Positions 1-15,830 are shown, counted from the first letter of the stretch. The stretch is DNA of 64,000 nucleotides from Cyrtodaria siliqua (GCA_037043455.1 JAWPHD010002612.1:62001-126000); one strand, 5' to 3'. Numbers and translations: made by a program. Notes: a model not told the origin generated them from the sequence alone.

Positions 1-1170
1 AACTCACATCAATCTGATATTGATTACTGGCTTAAAGGAGCACACGTCAATCTTATACTGAATAGTGGCTTAAAAGAACTCAGAGTAATCTTATACCGAA
101 TACTGGCTTAAAGGAGCACACGGCAATCTTATACTGAATACTGGCTTAAAGGATCTCACGTCAATGTTATACTGAATACTGGCTTAAAGGAGCACAGGGC
201 AATCTTATACTGAATACTGGCTTAAAGGAACACACGTCAATCTTATACTGAATCTGGCTTAAAGGAGCACACGTCAATCTTATACTGAATACTTGCTTAA
301 AGGAACTCTGTGCAATCTTATACTGATTACTGGCTTAAAGGAGCACACGGCAATCGTATACTGAATACTGGCTTAAAGGATCTCACGTCAATCTTATACT
401 GAATACTGGCTTAAAGGAGCACAGGGCAATCTTATACTGATTACTGGCTTAAAGGAGCACACGGCAATCTTATACTGAATATTGGCTCAAAGGATGTCAC
501 GTCAATCTTATACTGAATACTGGCTTAAAGGAACTCACGACAATCTTATGCTGAATACTTTCTTAAAGGAGCACATGGCAATCTTATACTGAATACTGGC
601 TTAAAGGAGCACATGACAATCTTATACTGAATAATGGCTTAAAGGAGCACACGGCAACCTTATACTGAAAACTGGCTTAAAGGAGCACAGGGCAATCTTA
701 TACTGAATACTGGCTTAAAGGAGCACAGGGCAATCTTATACTGAATACTCGCTTGAAGGAGCACAGGGCAATCTTATACTGAATACTGGCTTAAAGGAGC
801 ACACGGCAATCTGATACTGAATACTGGCTTAAAGGAGCACAGGGCAATCGTATACTGATTACTCCCTTAAAGGAGCACAGGGCAATCTTATACTGAATAC
901 TGGCTTAAAGGAGCACACGGCAATCTTATACTGAATACTGGCTTAAAGAAACTCACGGCAATCTTATGCTGAATACTTTCTTAAAGGAGCACATGGCAAT
1001 CTTATACTGAATACCCGCTTAAAGGAGCACAAGGCAATCGTACACTGATTACTGGCTTAAAGGAGCACACGGCAATCTTATACTGAATACTGGCTTAAAG
1101 GAGCACAGGGCAATCTGATACTGATTATTGGCTTAAAAAAGCACACGGAAATGTCATACTGAATACTGGC

Positions 1171-2990
1171 CTAAAGGAGCACATGACAACCTTATACTGA
1201 TTACTGGCTTAAAGGAGCACACGTCAATCTTATACTGAATACTGGCTTAAAGGAACTCACGGCAATCTTATACCGAATAATGGCTTAAATGAGTACAGGC
1301 AATTTTATACTCGTTACTGGCTGAAAGGAACTCACGGCAATCTTATACTGAATACTGGTTTAAAGGAGCACAGGGCAATTTTATACTGAAAACTGGCTTA
1401 AAGGAGCACAGGGCAATCTTATACCGATTACTGGCTTAAAGGAGCACACGGTAGTCTCATACTGAATACTGTCTTCAATGAATTCACGGCAATCTTATAT
1501 TGAATACTGGCTTAAATGAGCACAGGGCAATCTTATACTTATTACTGGCTGAAAGGAGCACACGGCAAACTCATACTGAATACTGGCTTAAAGGAACTCA
1601 CGGCAATCTTATACTGAATACTGGCTTAAAGGAGCACAGGGCAATCTCATAATCATTACTGGCTTAAAAGAGCACACGGCAATCTTATACTAAATAATCG
1701 ATTAAAGGAGCACATGGCAATCTTATACTGAATACTCGCTTAAAGAAACACACGGCAATCTTATACTGATTACTGGCTTAGAGGATCTCACGTCAGCCTG
1801 ATACTGGATAGTGGCTTAAAGGAGCACACGGCGATCTTATACTGAATACTGGCTTACAGGAGGACAGGGCAATCTTACACTGATAACTGGCTTAAAGGAG
1901 CACAGGGCAATCTTATACTGAATACTGGCTTAAAGGAGCACACGGCAATCTTATACTGATTACTGGCTTAAAGGAGCACACGGCAATCTTATACCGAATA
2001 ATGGCTTAAATGAGTACAGGCAATCTTATACTCGTTACTGGCTGAAAGGAACTCACGGCAATCTTATACTGAATACTGGCCTAAAGGAGCACATGACAAC
2101 CTTATACTGATTACTGGCTTAAAGGAGCACACGTCAATCTTATACTGAATACTGGCTTAAAGGAACTCACGGCAATCTTATACCGAATAATGGCTTAAAT
2201 GAGTACAGGCAATCTTATACTCGTTACTGGCTGAAAGGAACTCACGGCAATCTTATACTGAATACTGGTTTAAAGGAGCACAGGGCAATTTTATACTGAA
2301 TACTGGCTTAAAGGAGCACAGGGCAATCTTATACCGATTACTGGCTTAAAGGAGCACACGGTAGTCTCATACTGAATACTGTCTTCAATGAATTCACGGC
2401 AATCTTATATTGAATACTGGCTTAAATGAGCACAGGGCAATCTTATACTGATTACTGGCTGAAAGGAGCACACGGCAAACTCATACTGAATACTGGCTTA
2501 AAGGAACTCACGGCAATCTTATACTGAATACTGGCTTAAAGGAGCACAGGGCAATCTCATAATCATTACTGGCTTAAAAGAGCACACGGCAATCTTATAC
2601 TAAATAATCGATTAAAGGAGCACATGGCAATCTTATACTGAATACTCGCTTAAAGGAACACACGGCAATCTTATACTGATTACTGGCTTAGAGGATCTCA
2701 CGTCAGCCTGATACTGGATACTGGCTTAAAGGAGCACACGGCGATCTTATACTGAATACTGGCTTACAGGAGGACAGGGCAATCTTACACTGATAACTGG
2801 CTTAAAGGAGCACAGGGCAATCTCATACTGAATACTGGCTTAAAGGAGCACACGGCAATCTTATACTGATTACTGGCTTAAAGGAGCACACGGCAATCTT
2901 ATACTGAATACTGGCTCAAAGGATCTCACGTCAATCTTATACTGAATACTGTCTTAAAGGAACTCACGGCAATCTTATGCTGAATATTTT
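1171..2990. repeat. 910-bp tandem duplication of satellite block
   Basis: A run of about 24 satellite units occurs twice in tandem with a spacing of exactly 910 bp. Markers: CTAAAGGAGCACATGACAAC at 1171 and 2081, GTCTTCAATGAATTCACGG at 1471 and 2381, and GAGGATCTCACGTCAGCC at 1781 and 2691. The two copies differ at only scattered bases, far less than neighbouring single units differ, so the duplication is recent. 910 is two bases short of 24 x 38, which reflects units of uneven length inside the segment. Confidence 0.9.
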
Positions 2991-4445
2991 CTTAAAGGAG
3001 CACATGGCAATCATATACTGAATACTGGCTAAAAGGAGCACAGGACAATCTTATACTGAATACTGGCTTAAAGGAGCACACGGCAACCTTATACTGAAAA
3101 CTGGCTTAAAGGAGCACAGGGCAATATTATACTGAATACTGGCTTTAAGGAGCACAGGGCAATCTTATACTGAATACTCGCTTGAAGGAGCACAGGGCAA
3201 TCTTATACTGAATACTGCCTTAAAGGAGCACAGGGCAATCTTAAACTGATTACTGGCTTCAAGGAGCACACGGCAATCTTATCATGACTGAATACTGGCT
3301 TAACGAAACTCACGGCAATCTTATGCTGAATACTTTCTTAAAGGAGCACATGGCAATCTTATACTGAATACTGGCTTAAAGGAGCACAAGGCAATCGTAC
3401 ACTGATTACAGGCTTAAAGGAGCACACGGCAATCTTATACTGAATACTGGCTTAAAGGAGCACAGGGCAATCTGATACTGATTACTGGCTTAAAAGAGCA
3501 CACGGAAATGTCATACTGAATACTGGCAAAAAGGAGCACATGACAATCTTATACTGATTACTGGCTTAAAGGAGCACACGTCAATCTTATACTGAATACT
3601 GACTTAAAGGAACTCACGGCAATCTTATACCGAATAATGGCTTAAATGAGTACAGGCAATCTTATACTCATTACTGACTGGAAGGAACTCACGGCAATCT
3701 TATACTGAATACTGGTTTAAAGGAGCACAGGGCAATTTTATACTGAATACTGGCTTAAAGGAGCACAGGGCAATCTTATACTGATTACTGGCTTAAAGGA
3801 GCACACGGCAGTCTTATACTGAATACTGTCTTCAATGAATTCACGGCAATCTTATACAGAATACTGGCTTAAATGAGCACAGCGCAATCTTATACTGATT
3901 ATTGGCTGAAAGGAGCACACGGCAAACTCATACTGAATACTGGCTTAAAGGAACTCACGGCATTCTTATACTGAATACAGGCTTAAAGGAGCACAGGGCA
4001 ATCTCATAATGATCACTGGCTCAAAAGAGCACACGGCAATCTTATACTGAATAATCGATTAAAGGAGCACACGGCAATATCATACTGAATACTCGCTTAA
4101 AGGAACACACGGCAATCTTATACTGATTACTGGCTTTGAGGAGCTCACGTCAGCCTGATACTGGATACTAGCTTAAAGGAGCACACGGCGATCTTATACT
4201 GATTACTGGCTTAAAGGAGCAAACGGCAAACTCATACTGAATACTGGCTTAAAGGAACTCACGGCAATCTTATACTGAATACTGGCTTAAAGGAGCACAC
4301 TGCAATCTTACACTGATTAATGGCTTAAAGGAGCACAGGGCAATCTTATAAAGGGTACTGGCTTAAAGGAACACACGTCAATCTTATAATGATTACTGGC
4401 TTAAAGGAACACATGGCAATCTTATACTGAATACTGGCTTAAAGG

Positions 4446-7400
4446 AACTCACATCAATCTGATATTGATTACTGGCTTAAAGGAGCACACGGCAATCTTA
4501 TACTGAATAGTGGCTTCAAAGAACTCAGGGCAATCTTATACCGAATACTGGCTGAAAGGAGCACACGGCAATCTTATACTGAATACTGGCTTAAAGGATC
4601 TCACGTCAATGTTATACTGAATACTGGCTTAAAGGAGCACAGGGCAATCTTATACTGAATACTGGCTTAAAGGAACACACGTCAATCTTATACTGAATAC
4701 TTGCTTAAAGGAACTCAGTGCAATCTTATACTGATTACTGGCTTAAAGGAGCACACGGCAATCTTATACTGATTACTGGCTTAAAGGAGCACAGGGCAAT
4801 CTTATACTGAATACTGGCTTAAAGGATCTCACGTCAATCTTATACTGAATACTTGCTTAAAGGAACACAGGGCAATCTTATACTGATTACTGGCTTAAAG
4901 GAGCACATGGCAATCTTATACTGAATACTGGCTCAAAGGATCTCACGTCAATCTTATACTGAATACTGGCTTAAAGGAACTCACGACAATCTTATGCTGA
5001 ATACTTTCTTAAAGGAGCACATGGCAATCTTATACTGAATACTGGCTTAAAGGAGCACAGGATAATCTTATACTGAATACTGGCTTAAAGGAGCACATGG
5101 CAACCTTATACTGAAAACTGGCTTAAAGGAGCACAGGGCAATCTTATACTGAATACTGGCTTAAAGGAGCACAGGGCAATCTTATGCTGAATACTCGCTT
5201 GAAGGAGCACAGGGCAATCTTATACTGAATACTGTCTTAAAGGAGCACACGGCAATCTTATACTGAATACTGGCTTAAAGGAGCACAGGGCAATCGTATA
5301 CTGATTACTGGCTTAAAGGAGCACACGGCAATCTTATACTGAATACTGGCTTAAAGAAACTGACGGCAATCTTATGCTGAATACTTTCTTAAAGGAGCAC
5401 ATGGCAATCTTATACTGAATACTGGCTTAAAGGAGCACAAGGTAATCGTACACTGATTACTGGCTTAAAGGAGCACACGGCAATCTTATACTGAATACTG
5501 GCTTAAAGGAGCACAGGGCAATCTGATACTGATTACTGGCTTAAAAGAGCACACGGAAATGTCATACTGAATACTGGCCTAAAGGAGCACATGACAATCT
5601 TATACTGATTACTGGCTTAAAGGAGCACACGGCAATCTTATACTGAATACTGGCTTAAAGGAACTCACGGCAATCTTATACCGAATAATGGCTTAAATGA
5701 GTACAGGCAATCTTATACTCGTTACTGGCTGAAAGGAACTCACGGCAATCTTATACTGAATACTGTTTTAAAGGAGCACAGGGCAATTTTATACTTAATA
5801 CTGGCTTAAAGGAGCACAGGGCAATCTTATACTGATTACTGGCTTAAAGGAGCACACGGCAGTCTTATACTGAATACTGTCTTCAATGAATTCACGGCAA
5901 TCCGATACTGAATACTGGCTTAAATGAGCTCAGGGCAATCTTATACTGATTACTGGCTGAAAGGAGCACACGGCAAACTCATACTGAATACTGGCTTAAA
6001 GGAACTCACGGCAATCTTATACTGAATACTGGCTTAAAGGAGCACAGGGCAATCTCATAATGGTTACTGGCTTAAAAGAGCACACGGCAATCTTATACTG
6101 AATAATCGATTAAAGGAGCACACGGCAATCTTATACTGAATACTCGCTTAAAGGAACACACGGCAATCTTATACTGATTACTGGCTTAGAGGAGCTCACG
6201 TCAGCCTGATACTGGATACTGGCTTAAAGGAGCACACGGCGATCTTATACTGAATACTGGCTTAAAGGAGGACAAGGCAATTTTACACTGATTACTGGCT
6301 TAAAGGAGCCCAGGGCAATCTTATACTGAATACTGGCTTAAAGGAGCATACGGCAATCTTATACTGATTACTGGCTTAAAGGAACACACGGCAATCTTAT
6401 ACTGAATACTGGCTCAAAGGATCTCACGTCAATCTTATACTGAATACTGTCTTAAAGGAACTCACGGCAATCTTATGCTGAATACTTTCTTAAAGGAGCA
6501 CATGGCAATCATATACTGAATACTGGCTTAAAGGAGCACAGGACAATCTTATACTAAATACTGGCTTAAAGGAGCACACGGCAGTCTTATACTGAATACT
6601 GTCTTCAATGAATTCACGGCAATCTTATACAGAATACTGGCTTAAATGAGCACAGCGCAATCTTATACTGATTATTGGCTGAAAGGAGCACACGGCAAAC
6701 TCATACTGAATACTGGCTTAAAGGAACTCACGGCATTCTTATACTGAATACAGGCTTAAAAGAGCACAGGGCAATCTCATAATGATTACTGGCTCAAAAG
6801 AGCACACGGCAATCTTATACTGAATAATCGATTAAAGGAGCACACGGCAATATCACACTGAATACTCGCTTAAAGGAACACACGGCAATCTTATACTGAA
6901 TACTGGTTTAAAGGAGCACAGGGCAATTTTATACTGAATACTGGCTTAAAGGAGCACAGGGCAATCTTATACTGATTACTGGCTTAAAGGAGCACACGGC
7001 AGTCTTATACTGAATACTGTCTTCAATGAATTCACGGCAATCTTATACAGAATACTGGCTTAAATGAGCACAGCGCAATCTTATACTGATTATTGGCTGA
7101 AAGGAGCACACGGCAAACTCATACTGAATACTGGCTTAAAGGAACTCACGGCATTCTTATACTGAATACAGGCTTAAAAGAGCACAGGGCAATCTCATAA
7201 TGATTACTGGCTCAAAAGAGCACACGGCAATCTTATACTGAATAATCGATTAAAGGAGCACACGGCAATATCATACTGAATACTCGCTTAAAGGAACACA
7301 CGGCAATCTTATACTGATTACTGGCTTAGAGGAGCTCACGTCAGCCTGATACTGGATACTAGCTTAAAGGAGCACACGGCGATCTTATACTGATTACTGG

Positions 7401-9761
7401 CTTAAAGGAGCACACGGCAAACTCATACTGAATACTGGCTTAAAGGAACTCACGGCAATCTTATACTGAATACTGGCTTAAAGGAGCACACTGCAATCTT
7501 ACACTGATAAATGGCTTAAAGGAGCACAGGACAATCTTATAAAGGGTACTGGCTTAAAGGAACACACGTCAATCTTATAATGATTACTGGCTTAAAGGAA
7601 CACATGGCAATCTTATACTGAATACTGGCTTAAAGGAACTCACATCAATCTGATATTAATTACTGGCTTAAAGGAGCACACGGCAATCTTATACTGAATA
7701 GTGGCTTCAAAGAACTCAGGGCAATCTTATACCGAATACTGGCTGAAAGGAGCACACGGCAATCTTATACTGAATACTGGCTTAAAGGATCTCACGTCAA
7801 TGTTATACTGAATACTGGCTTAAAGGAGCACAGGGCAATCTTATACTGAATACTGGCTTAAAGGAACACACGTCAATCTTATACTGAATACTTGCTTAAA
7901 GGAACTCAGTGCAATCTTATACTGATTACTGGCTTAAAGGAGCACACGGCAATCTTATACTGATTACTGGCTTAAAGGAGCACAGGGCAATCTTATACTG
8001 AATACTGGCTTAAAGGATCTCACGTCAATCTTATACTGAATACTGGCTTAAAGGAGCACAGGGCAATCTTATACTGATTACTGGCTTAAAGGAGCACACG
8101 GCAATCTTATACTGAATACTGGCTCAAAGGATCTCACGTCAATCTTATACTGAATACTGGCTTAAAGGAACTCACGACAATCTTATGCTGAATACTTTCT
8201 TAAAGGAGCACATGGCAATCTTATACTGAATACTGGCTTAAAGGAGCACAGGATAATCTTATACTGAATACTGGCTTAAAGGAGCACATGGCAACCTTAT
8301 ACTGAAAACTGGCTTAAAGGAGCACAGGGCAATCTTATACTGAATACTGGCTTAAAGGAGCACAGGGCAATCTTATGCTGAATACTCGCTTGAAGGAGCA
8401 CAGGGCAATCTTATACTGAATACTGTCTTAAAGGAGCACACGGCAATCTTATACTGAATACTGGCTTAAAGGAGCACAGGGCAATCGTATACTGATTACT
8501 GGCTTAAAGGAGCACACGGCAATCTTATACTGAAAACTGGCTTAAAGAAACTGACGGCAATCTTATGCTGAATACTTTCTTAAAGGAGCACATGGCAATC
8601 TTATACTGAATACTGGCTTAAAGGAGCACAAGGTAATCGTACACTGATTACTGGCTTAAAGGAGCACACGGCAATCTTATACTGAATACTGGCTTAAAGG
8701 AGCACAGGACAATCTGATACTGATTACTGGCTTAAAAGAGCACACGGAAATGTCATACTGAATACTGGCCTAAAGGAGCACATAACAATCTTATACTGAT
8801 TTCTGGCTTAAAGGAGCACACGGCAATCTTATACTGAATACTGGCTTAAAGGAACTCACGGCAATCTTATACCGAATAATGGCTTAAATGAGTGCAGGCA
8901 ATCTTATACTCGTTACTGGCTGAAAGGAACTCACGGCAATCTTATACTGAATACTGTTTTAAAGGAGCACAGGGCAATTTTATACTTAATACTGGCTTAA
9001 AGGAGCACAGGGCAATCTTATACTGATTACTGGCTTAAAGGAGCACACGGCAGTCTTATACTGAATACTGTCTTCAATGAATTCACGGCAATCCGATACT
9101 GAATACTGGCTTAAATGAGCTCAGGGCAATCTTATACTGATTACTGGCTGAAAGGAGCACACGGCAAACTCATACTGAATACTGGCTTAAAGGAACTCAC
9201 GGCAATCTTATACTGAATACAGGCTTAAAGGAGCAAAGGGCAATCTCATAATGGTTACTGGCTTAAAAGAGCACACGGCAATCTTATACTGAATAATCGA
9301 TTAAAGGAGCACACGGCAATCTTATACTGAATACTCGCTTAAAGGAACACACGGCAATCTTATACTGATTACTGGCTTAGAGGAGCTCACGTCAGCCTGA
9401 TACTGGATACTGGCTTAAAGGAGCACACGGCGATCTTATACTGAATACTGGCTTAAAGGAGGACAGGGCAATTTTACACTGATTACTGGCTTAAAGGAGC
9501 ACAGGGCAATCTTATACTGAATACTGGCTTAAAGGAGCACACGGCAATCTTATACTGATTACTGGCTTAAAGGAACACACGGCAATCTTATACTGAATAC
9601 TGGCTCAAAGGATCTCACGTCAATCTTATACTGAATACTGTCTTAAAGGAACTCACGGCAATCTTATGCTGAATACTTTCTTAAAGGAGCACATGGCAAT
9701 CATATACTGAATACTGGCTTAAAGGAGCACAGGACAATCTTATACTGAATACTGGCTTAAA
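4446..9761. repeat. 3191-bp higher-order satellite repeat
   Basis: Segment 4446-6570 recurs at 7637-9761 with an offset of 3191 bp (about 84 units). Markers: AAAGGAACTCACATCAATC at 4441 and 7632, and CTTCAATGAATTCACGGC at 5881 and 9072. The start of the window (from base 1) matches 4446 onward with an offset of 4445 bp, so a third, more altered copy begins at base 1. Correspondence breaks near 6570 and 9761: the first copy runs into a local duplication with 418-bp (11-unit) spacing (GTCTTCAATG at 6601 and 7019), while the second copy follows the order seen after about 3050. Confidence 0.85.
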
Positions 9762-12700
9762 GGAGCACACAGCAACCTTATACTGAAAACTGGCTTAAAG
9801 GAGCACAGGGCAATCTTATACTGAATACTGGCTTTAAGGAGCACAGGGCAATCTTATACTGAATACTCGCTTGAAGGAGCACAGGGCAATCTTATACTGA
9901 ATACTGGCTTAAAGGAGCACACGGCATTCTTATACTGAATACTGGCTTTAAGGAGCACAGGGCAATCTTATACTGATTACTGGCTTAAAGGAGCACACGG
10001 CAATCTTATACTGAATACTGGCTTAAAGAAACTCACGGCAATCTTATGCTGAATACTTTCTTAAAGGAGCTCATGGCAATCTTATACTGAATACTGGCTT
10101 AAAGGAGCACAAGGCAATCTTACACTGATTACTGGCTTAAAGGAGCACACGGCAATCTTATACTGAATACTGGCTTAAAGGAGCACAGGGCAATCTGATA
10201 CTGATTACTGGCTTAAAAGAGCAAACGGAAATGTCATACTGAATACTGGCCTAAAGGAGCACATGACAATCTTATACTGATTACTGGCTTAAAGGAGCAC
10301 ACGTCAATCTTATACTGTATACTGGCTTAAAGGAACTCATGGCAATCTTATACCGAATAATGGCTTAAATGAGTACAGGCTATCTTATACTCGTTACTGG
10401 CTGAAAGGAACGCACGGCAATCTTATACTGATACTGGTTTAAAGGAGCACAGGGCAATTTTATACTTAATACTGGCTTAAAGGAGCACAGGGCAATCTTA
10501 TACTGATTACTGGCTTAAAGGAGCACACGACAGTCTTATACTGAATACTGTCTTCAATGAATTCACGGCAATCTTATACTGAATAATCGATTAAAGGAGC
10601 ACACGGTAATCTCATACTGAATACTCGCTTAAAGGAACACACGGCAATCTTATACTGATTACTGGCTTAGAGGAGCTCACGTCAGCCTGATACTGGATAC
10701 TGGCTTAAAGGAGCACACGGCGATCTTATACTGATTACTGACTTAAAGGAGCACACGGCAAACTCATACTGAATACTGGCTTAAAGGAACTCACGGCAAT
10801 CTTATACTGAATACTGGCTTAAAGGAGCACAGGGCAATCTCATAATGATTACTGGCTTAAAAGAGCACACGGCAATCTTATACTGAATAATCGATTAAAG
10901 GAGCACACGGCAATCTCATACTGAATACTGGCTTAAAGGAGGACAGGGCAATCTTATACTGATTAAATGCTGGCTTAAATGACCACACGTCAATCTAATA
11001 CTGAATACTGGCTTAAAGGAACACAGGGCAATCTTATACTGATTACTGGCTTAAAGGAGCACAGGGCAATCTTATAATGAATACTGGCTTAAAGGAGCTC
11101 ACGTCAATCTTATACTGAATACTGGCTTTAATGTGCACAGGCAATCTTACACTGATTGCTTTCATAAAGGAGCACAGGGCAATCTTATACTGATTACTGG
11201 CTTAAAGGAGCACATGGCAATCGTATACTGAATACAGGCTTAAAGGAGTAAATGGCAATCTTATACTGAATACTGGCTTGATGGAGCACAAGGCAATCTT
11301 ACACTGAATACTGGCTTAAAGGAGCACACGGCAATCTGATACTGAATACTGGCTTAAAAGAACACATGACAATCTCATACTGATTAATGGCTTAAAGGAA
11401 CACACGGCAATATTATACTCAATTCTGGCTTAAAGGAGCACACGGCAATCTTATACTGATTACTGGCTAATAGAGGTACAGGAAAATCTTATAATGTTTA
11501 CTTGCTTAGAGGAACACAAGGCAATCTTATACTGATTACTGGCTTAAAGGAGCACAGGGCAGTCTTATACTGAATACTGGATTAAAGGAGCGCACGTCAG
11601 TCTTATAATGATTACTGGCTTAAAGGAGAACACTGAAATCTTATACTGAATACTGGCTTAAAGAAGCACAGGGCAATCTTTTACTGATTACTGGCTTAAA
11701 GGAGCACAGGGCAATTTTATACAGAATACTGGCTTAAAGGAGCACGAGGCAATCTTATACTGATTCCTGGCTCCAAGGAACAAAGGGCAATATTATACTA
11801 AATACTGGCTTAAAGGAGCACACGGCATTCTTATACTGATTACTGGCTTAAAGGACCACACGGCAATCTTATACTGATTACTGGCTTAAAGGAGCACACG
11901 GCATTCTTATACTGATTACTGGCTTAAAGGAGCACACGGCATTCTTATACTGATTACTGGCGTAAAGGAACACATGGCAATCCTATACTGCATACAGGCT
12001 TAAAGGAGTACAGGGCAACCTTATAATGAATACTGGCTTGAAGGATCTCAGGGCAATATTTAACTGAATACTGGCTTAAAGGAGCACACGGCAATCTGAT
12101 ACTGAATACTGGCTTAAAGGAGCACACATCAATCTTATACTGAATACTGGCTTAAAGGAGCACAGTGCAATGTTATACATAATAATGGCTTAAAGGAGCA
12201 CACGTCAATCTTATACTGAAGACTGTATTAAAGGAGCACAGGGCAATCTTATATTGATTACTGGCTTAAAGGAGCACAGGGCAATCTTATACTGAATACT
12301 GACTTAAAGGAGCACACGGAAATCTTATACTGAATACTGGCTTAAAGGAGCACAGTGCAATCTTATACAGAATAATGGCTTAAAGGAGCACACGTCAATC
12401 TTATACTGAAGACTGTATTAAAGGAGCAAAGGGCAATCTTATATTGATTACTGGCTTAAAGGAGCACAGGGCAATCGTATACTGAATACTGGAGTAAAGG
12501 AGCACACGACAATCTTATACTGATTAATGGCTTAAAGGAACACAGGGCAATCTACAGGGCAATCTTATAGTGAATATTGACTTAAAGGAGCACACGGAAA
12601 TCTTATACTGACCACTGGCTTAAAGGAGTATACGGCAATCTTATACTGAGGAACACAAGGCAATCTTATACTGATTACTGGCTTAAAGGAGCACAGGGCA

Positions 12701-13079
12701 ATATCATACTGAATACTGGCTTAAAGGAGCACAAGGCATACCTATACTGATTACTGGCTTAAAGGAGCACAGGGCAATCTTATACTGATACTGGCTTAAA
12801 GGAGCACAGGGCAATTTTATACTGATTACGGCTTAAAGGAACACACGGCAATATTATACTCAATTCTGGCTTAAAGGAGAACACGGCAGTCTTACACTGA
12901 TTACTGGCTTTAAGAAGCAGAGAGAAATCTTATACAGTTTACTGGCTTAAAGGAACAAAAGGCAATATTATACTGATTACTGGCTTAAAGGAGCACAGGG
13001 CAATCTTATACTGAATACTGGCTTAAAGAAGCACACGTCAGTCTTATACTGAATACTGGCTTAGAGGAGCACATGGTAA

Positions 13080-15830
13080 TCTTATATTGATTACTGGCTT
13101 AAAGGAGCACACGGCAATCTGATACTGAATACTGGCTTAAAGGAGCACACGTCGATCTTATACTGAATACTGGCTTAAAGGAACACAGGGCAATCATATA
13201 CTGATTACTGGCTTAAAGGAGCAAAGGGCAATCTTATGCAGAATATTGGCTTAAAGGAACACAGGGCAATCGTATACTGAGTATTGGCTTAAATGACCAC
13301 AGGGCAATCTTATACAAAATACTGGCTTAAATGAGCACAGGGAATCTTTTACTGAATACTGGCTTGAATGAACACAGGACAATCTTATACTGAATACTGG
13401 CTTAAAGGAGCACAGGGCAATCTTTTACTGATAACCGGCTTAAAGTAGCACAGGGCAATCTTATATTGAGTACTGGCTTAAAGGAGCACAGGGCAATCTT
13501 ATACTGATTACTGACTTAAAGGAGCAAAGGGCAATCTTATACTGAATATTGGCTGAAAAGAGCACACGGCAATCTTATACTGATTACTCGCTTAAAGGAG
13601 AACACTGCAATCTTATACTGAATACTGGCTTAAAGGAACACAGGTCAGTCATATACTAATTACTGGCTTAAAGGAGCACAGGGCAATCTGATACTGAATA
13701 CTGGCTTTAAGGAGCACAGGGCAATCCTTTACTGATTACTGGCTTAAAAGGAGCACAGGGCAATCTTATATTGAATACTGGTTTAAATGAGCACAGGGCA
13801 ATCTTATACTGAATACTGGCTTAAAGGAGCACATGTCAATCTGATACTGAATACTGGCTTAAAGGAGCACAGGGCAATCTTATACTGAATGCTGGCTTAA
13901 ATAAGCACACGTCAATCTTATACTGAATACTGGCTTAAAGGAACACAGGGCAATCTTATACTGATTACTGGCTTAAAGGAGCACATGGCAATCTTATACT
14001 GAATACTGGCTTAAAGGAGCACACGTCAGTCATATAATGAATACTGGCTTAAATGAGCACAGACAATCTTATACTGATTGCTTTCTTAAAGGAGCACAGG
14101 GCAAACTTATACTGATTACTGGCTTAAAGGCAATCTTATACTGAATGCTGACTTAAATGAGCACACGTCAATCTTATACTGAATACTGGCTTAAAAGAAC
14201 ACAAGGGCAATCTTATACTGATTACTGGCTTAAAGGAGCACAGGGCAATCTTATACTGAATACTGGCTTTAAGGAGCACAGGGTAATCCTATACTGATTA
14301 CTGGCTTAAAGGAGCACAGGGCAATCTTATACTGAATACTGGCTTAAAGGGGTACAGAACAATCTTATACAGATTATTGGCTTAAAGGAGCACACGCCAA
14401 TCTTATACTGAATACTGGCTTAAAGGATCACAAATCAATCTTATACAGAATACTGGCTTAAAGGAGCACACGTCAATCTTATACTGAATACTGGCTTAAA
14501 GACGCACAGGGCAATCTTTTACTGATTTCTGGCTTAATGGAGCACACGGCAATCTTATACTGAATACTGGCTTAAAGGAGCAAACGTCAATCTTATACTG
14601 AATACTGGCTTGAAGGAACACATGACAATCGTATACAGATTACTGTCTTAAAGGAGCACAGGGCAATCTCTTACTGGATACTGGCTTAAAGGAGCTCACG
14701 TCAGTCTTTTACTGAATACTAGCTTAAAGGTACACAGAGCAATCTTTTACTGAATACTGGCTTAAAGGAGCAAACGTCAATCTTATACTGAATACTGGCT
14801 TGAAGGAACACATGACAATCTTATACAGATTATTGGCTTAAAGGAGCACAGGGCAATCTTATACTGAATACTGGCTTAAAGGATCACACATCAATCTTAT
14901 ACTGAATACTGGCTTAAAGGAGCAAACGTCAATCTTATGCTCAATACTGGCTTAAAGGAGCACAGTGCAGTATTATACTGATTTCTGGCTGCATGGAGTA
15001 CACCGCAATCTTATATTGATTACTGGCTTAAAGGAGCACAGGGCAATCTGATACGGAATACTGGCTTAAAGGAGCACACGTTGATCTTATACTGACTACT
15101 GGTTTAAAGGAACACAGGGCAATCATATACTGATTACTGGCTTAAAGGAGCAAAGGGCAATCTTATGCAGTATATTGGCTTAAAGGAACACAGGGCAATC
15201 GTATACTGATTATTGGCTTAAAGGAGCACAGGGCAATCTTATAAAAAAAACTGGCTTAAATGAGCACAGGGAATCTTTTACTGAATACTGGCTTGAAGGA
15301 ACACAGGACAATCTTATACTGAATACTGTCTTAAAGGAGCACAGGGCAATCTTTTACTGATAACCGGCTTAAAGGAGCACAGGGCAATCTTATATTGAGT
15401 ACTGGCTTAAAGGAGCACAGGGCAATCTTATACTGATTACTGACTTAAAGGAGCAAAGGGCAATCTTATACTGAATATTGGCTGAAAAGAGCACACGGCA
15501 ATCTTATACTGAATACTGGCTTAAAGGAACACAGGTCAATCATATACTAATTACTGGCTTAAAGGAGCAAAGGGCAATCTTATACTGAATACTGGCTTTA
15601 AGGAGCACAGGGCAATCCTTTACTGATTACTGGCTTAAAAGGAGCACAGGGCAATCTTATATTGAATACTGGTTTAAATGAGCACAGGGCAATCTTATAC
15701 TGAATACTGGCTTAAAGGAGCACATGTCAATCTGATACTGAATACTGGCTTAAAGGAGCACAGGGCAATCTTATACTGAATGCTGGCTTAAATGAGCACA
15801 CGTCAATCTTAAACTGATTAGTGGCTTAAA
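13080..15830. repeat. About 1.9-kb satellite segment present twice
   Basis: A distinctive order of variant units at about 13.08-13.92 kb recurs at about 15.01-15.83 kb. It includes GCAAAGGGCAATCTTATGCA at 13221 and 15150 (offset 1929), followed by units with GGGAATCTTTTACTG and GACTTAAAGGAGCAAAGGG. Later markers are offset by 1891 bp (ACATGTCAATCTGATACTG at 13831 and 15722), so one 38-bp unit was gained or lost between the copies. A related order appears again near 48.4-49.0 kb, at the far end of the whole array. Confidence 0.75.
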
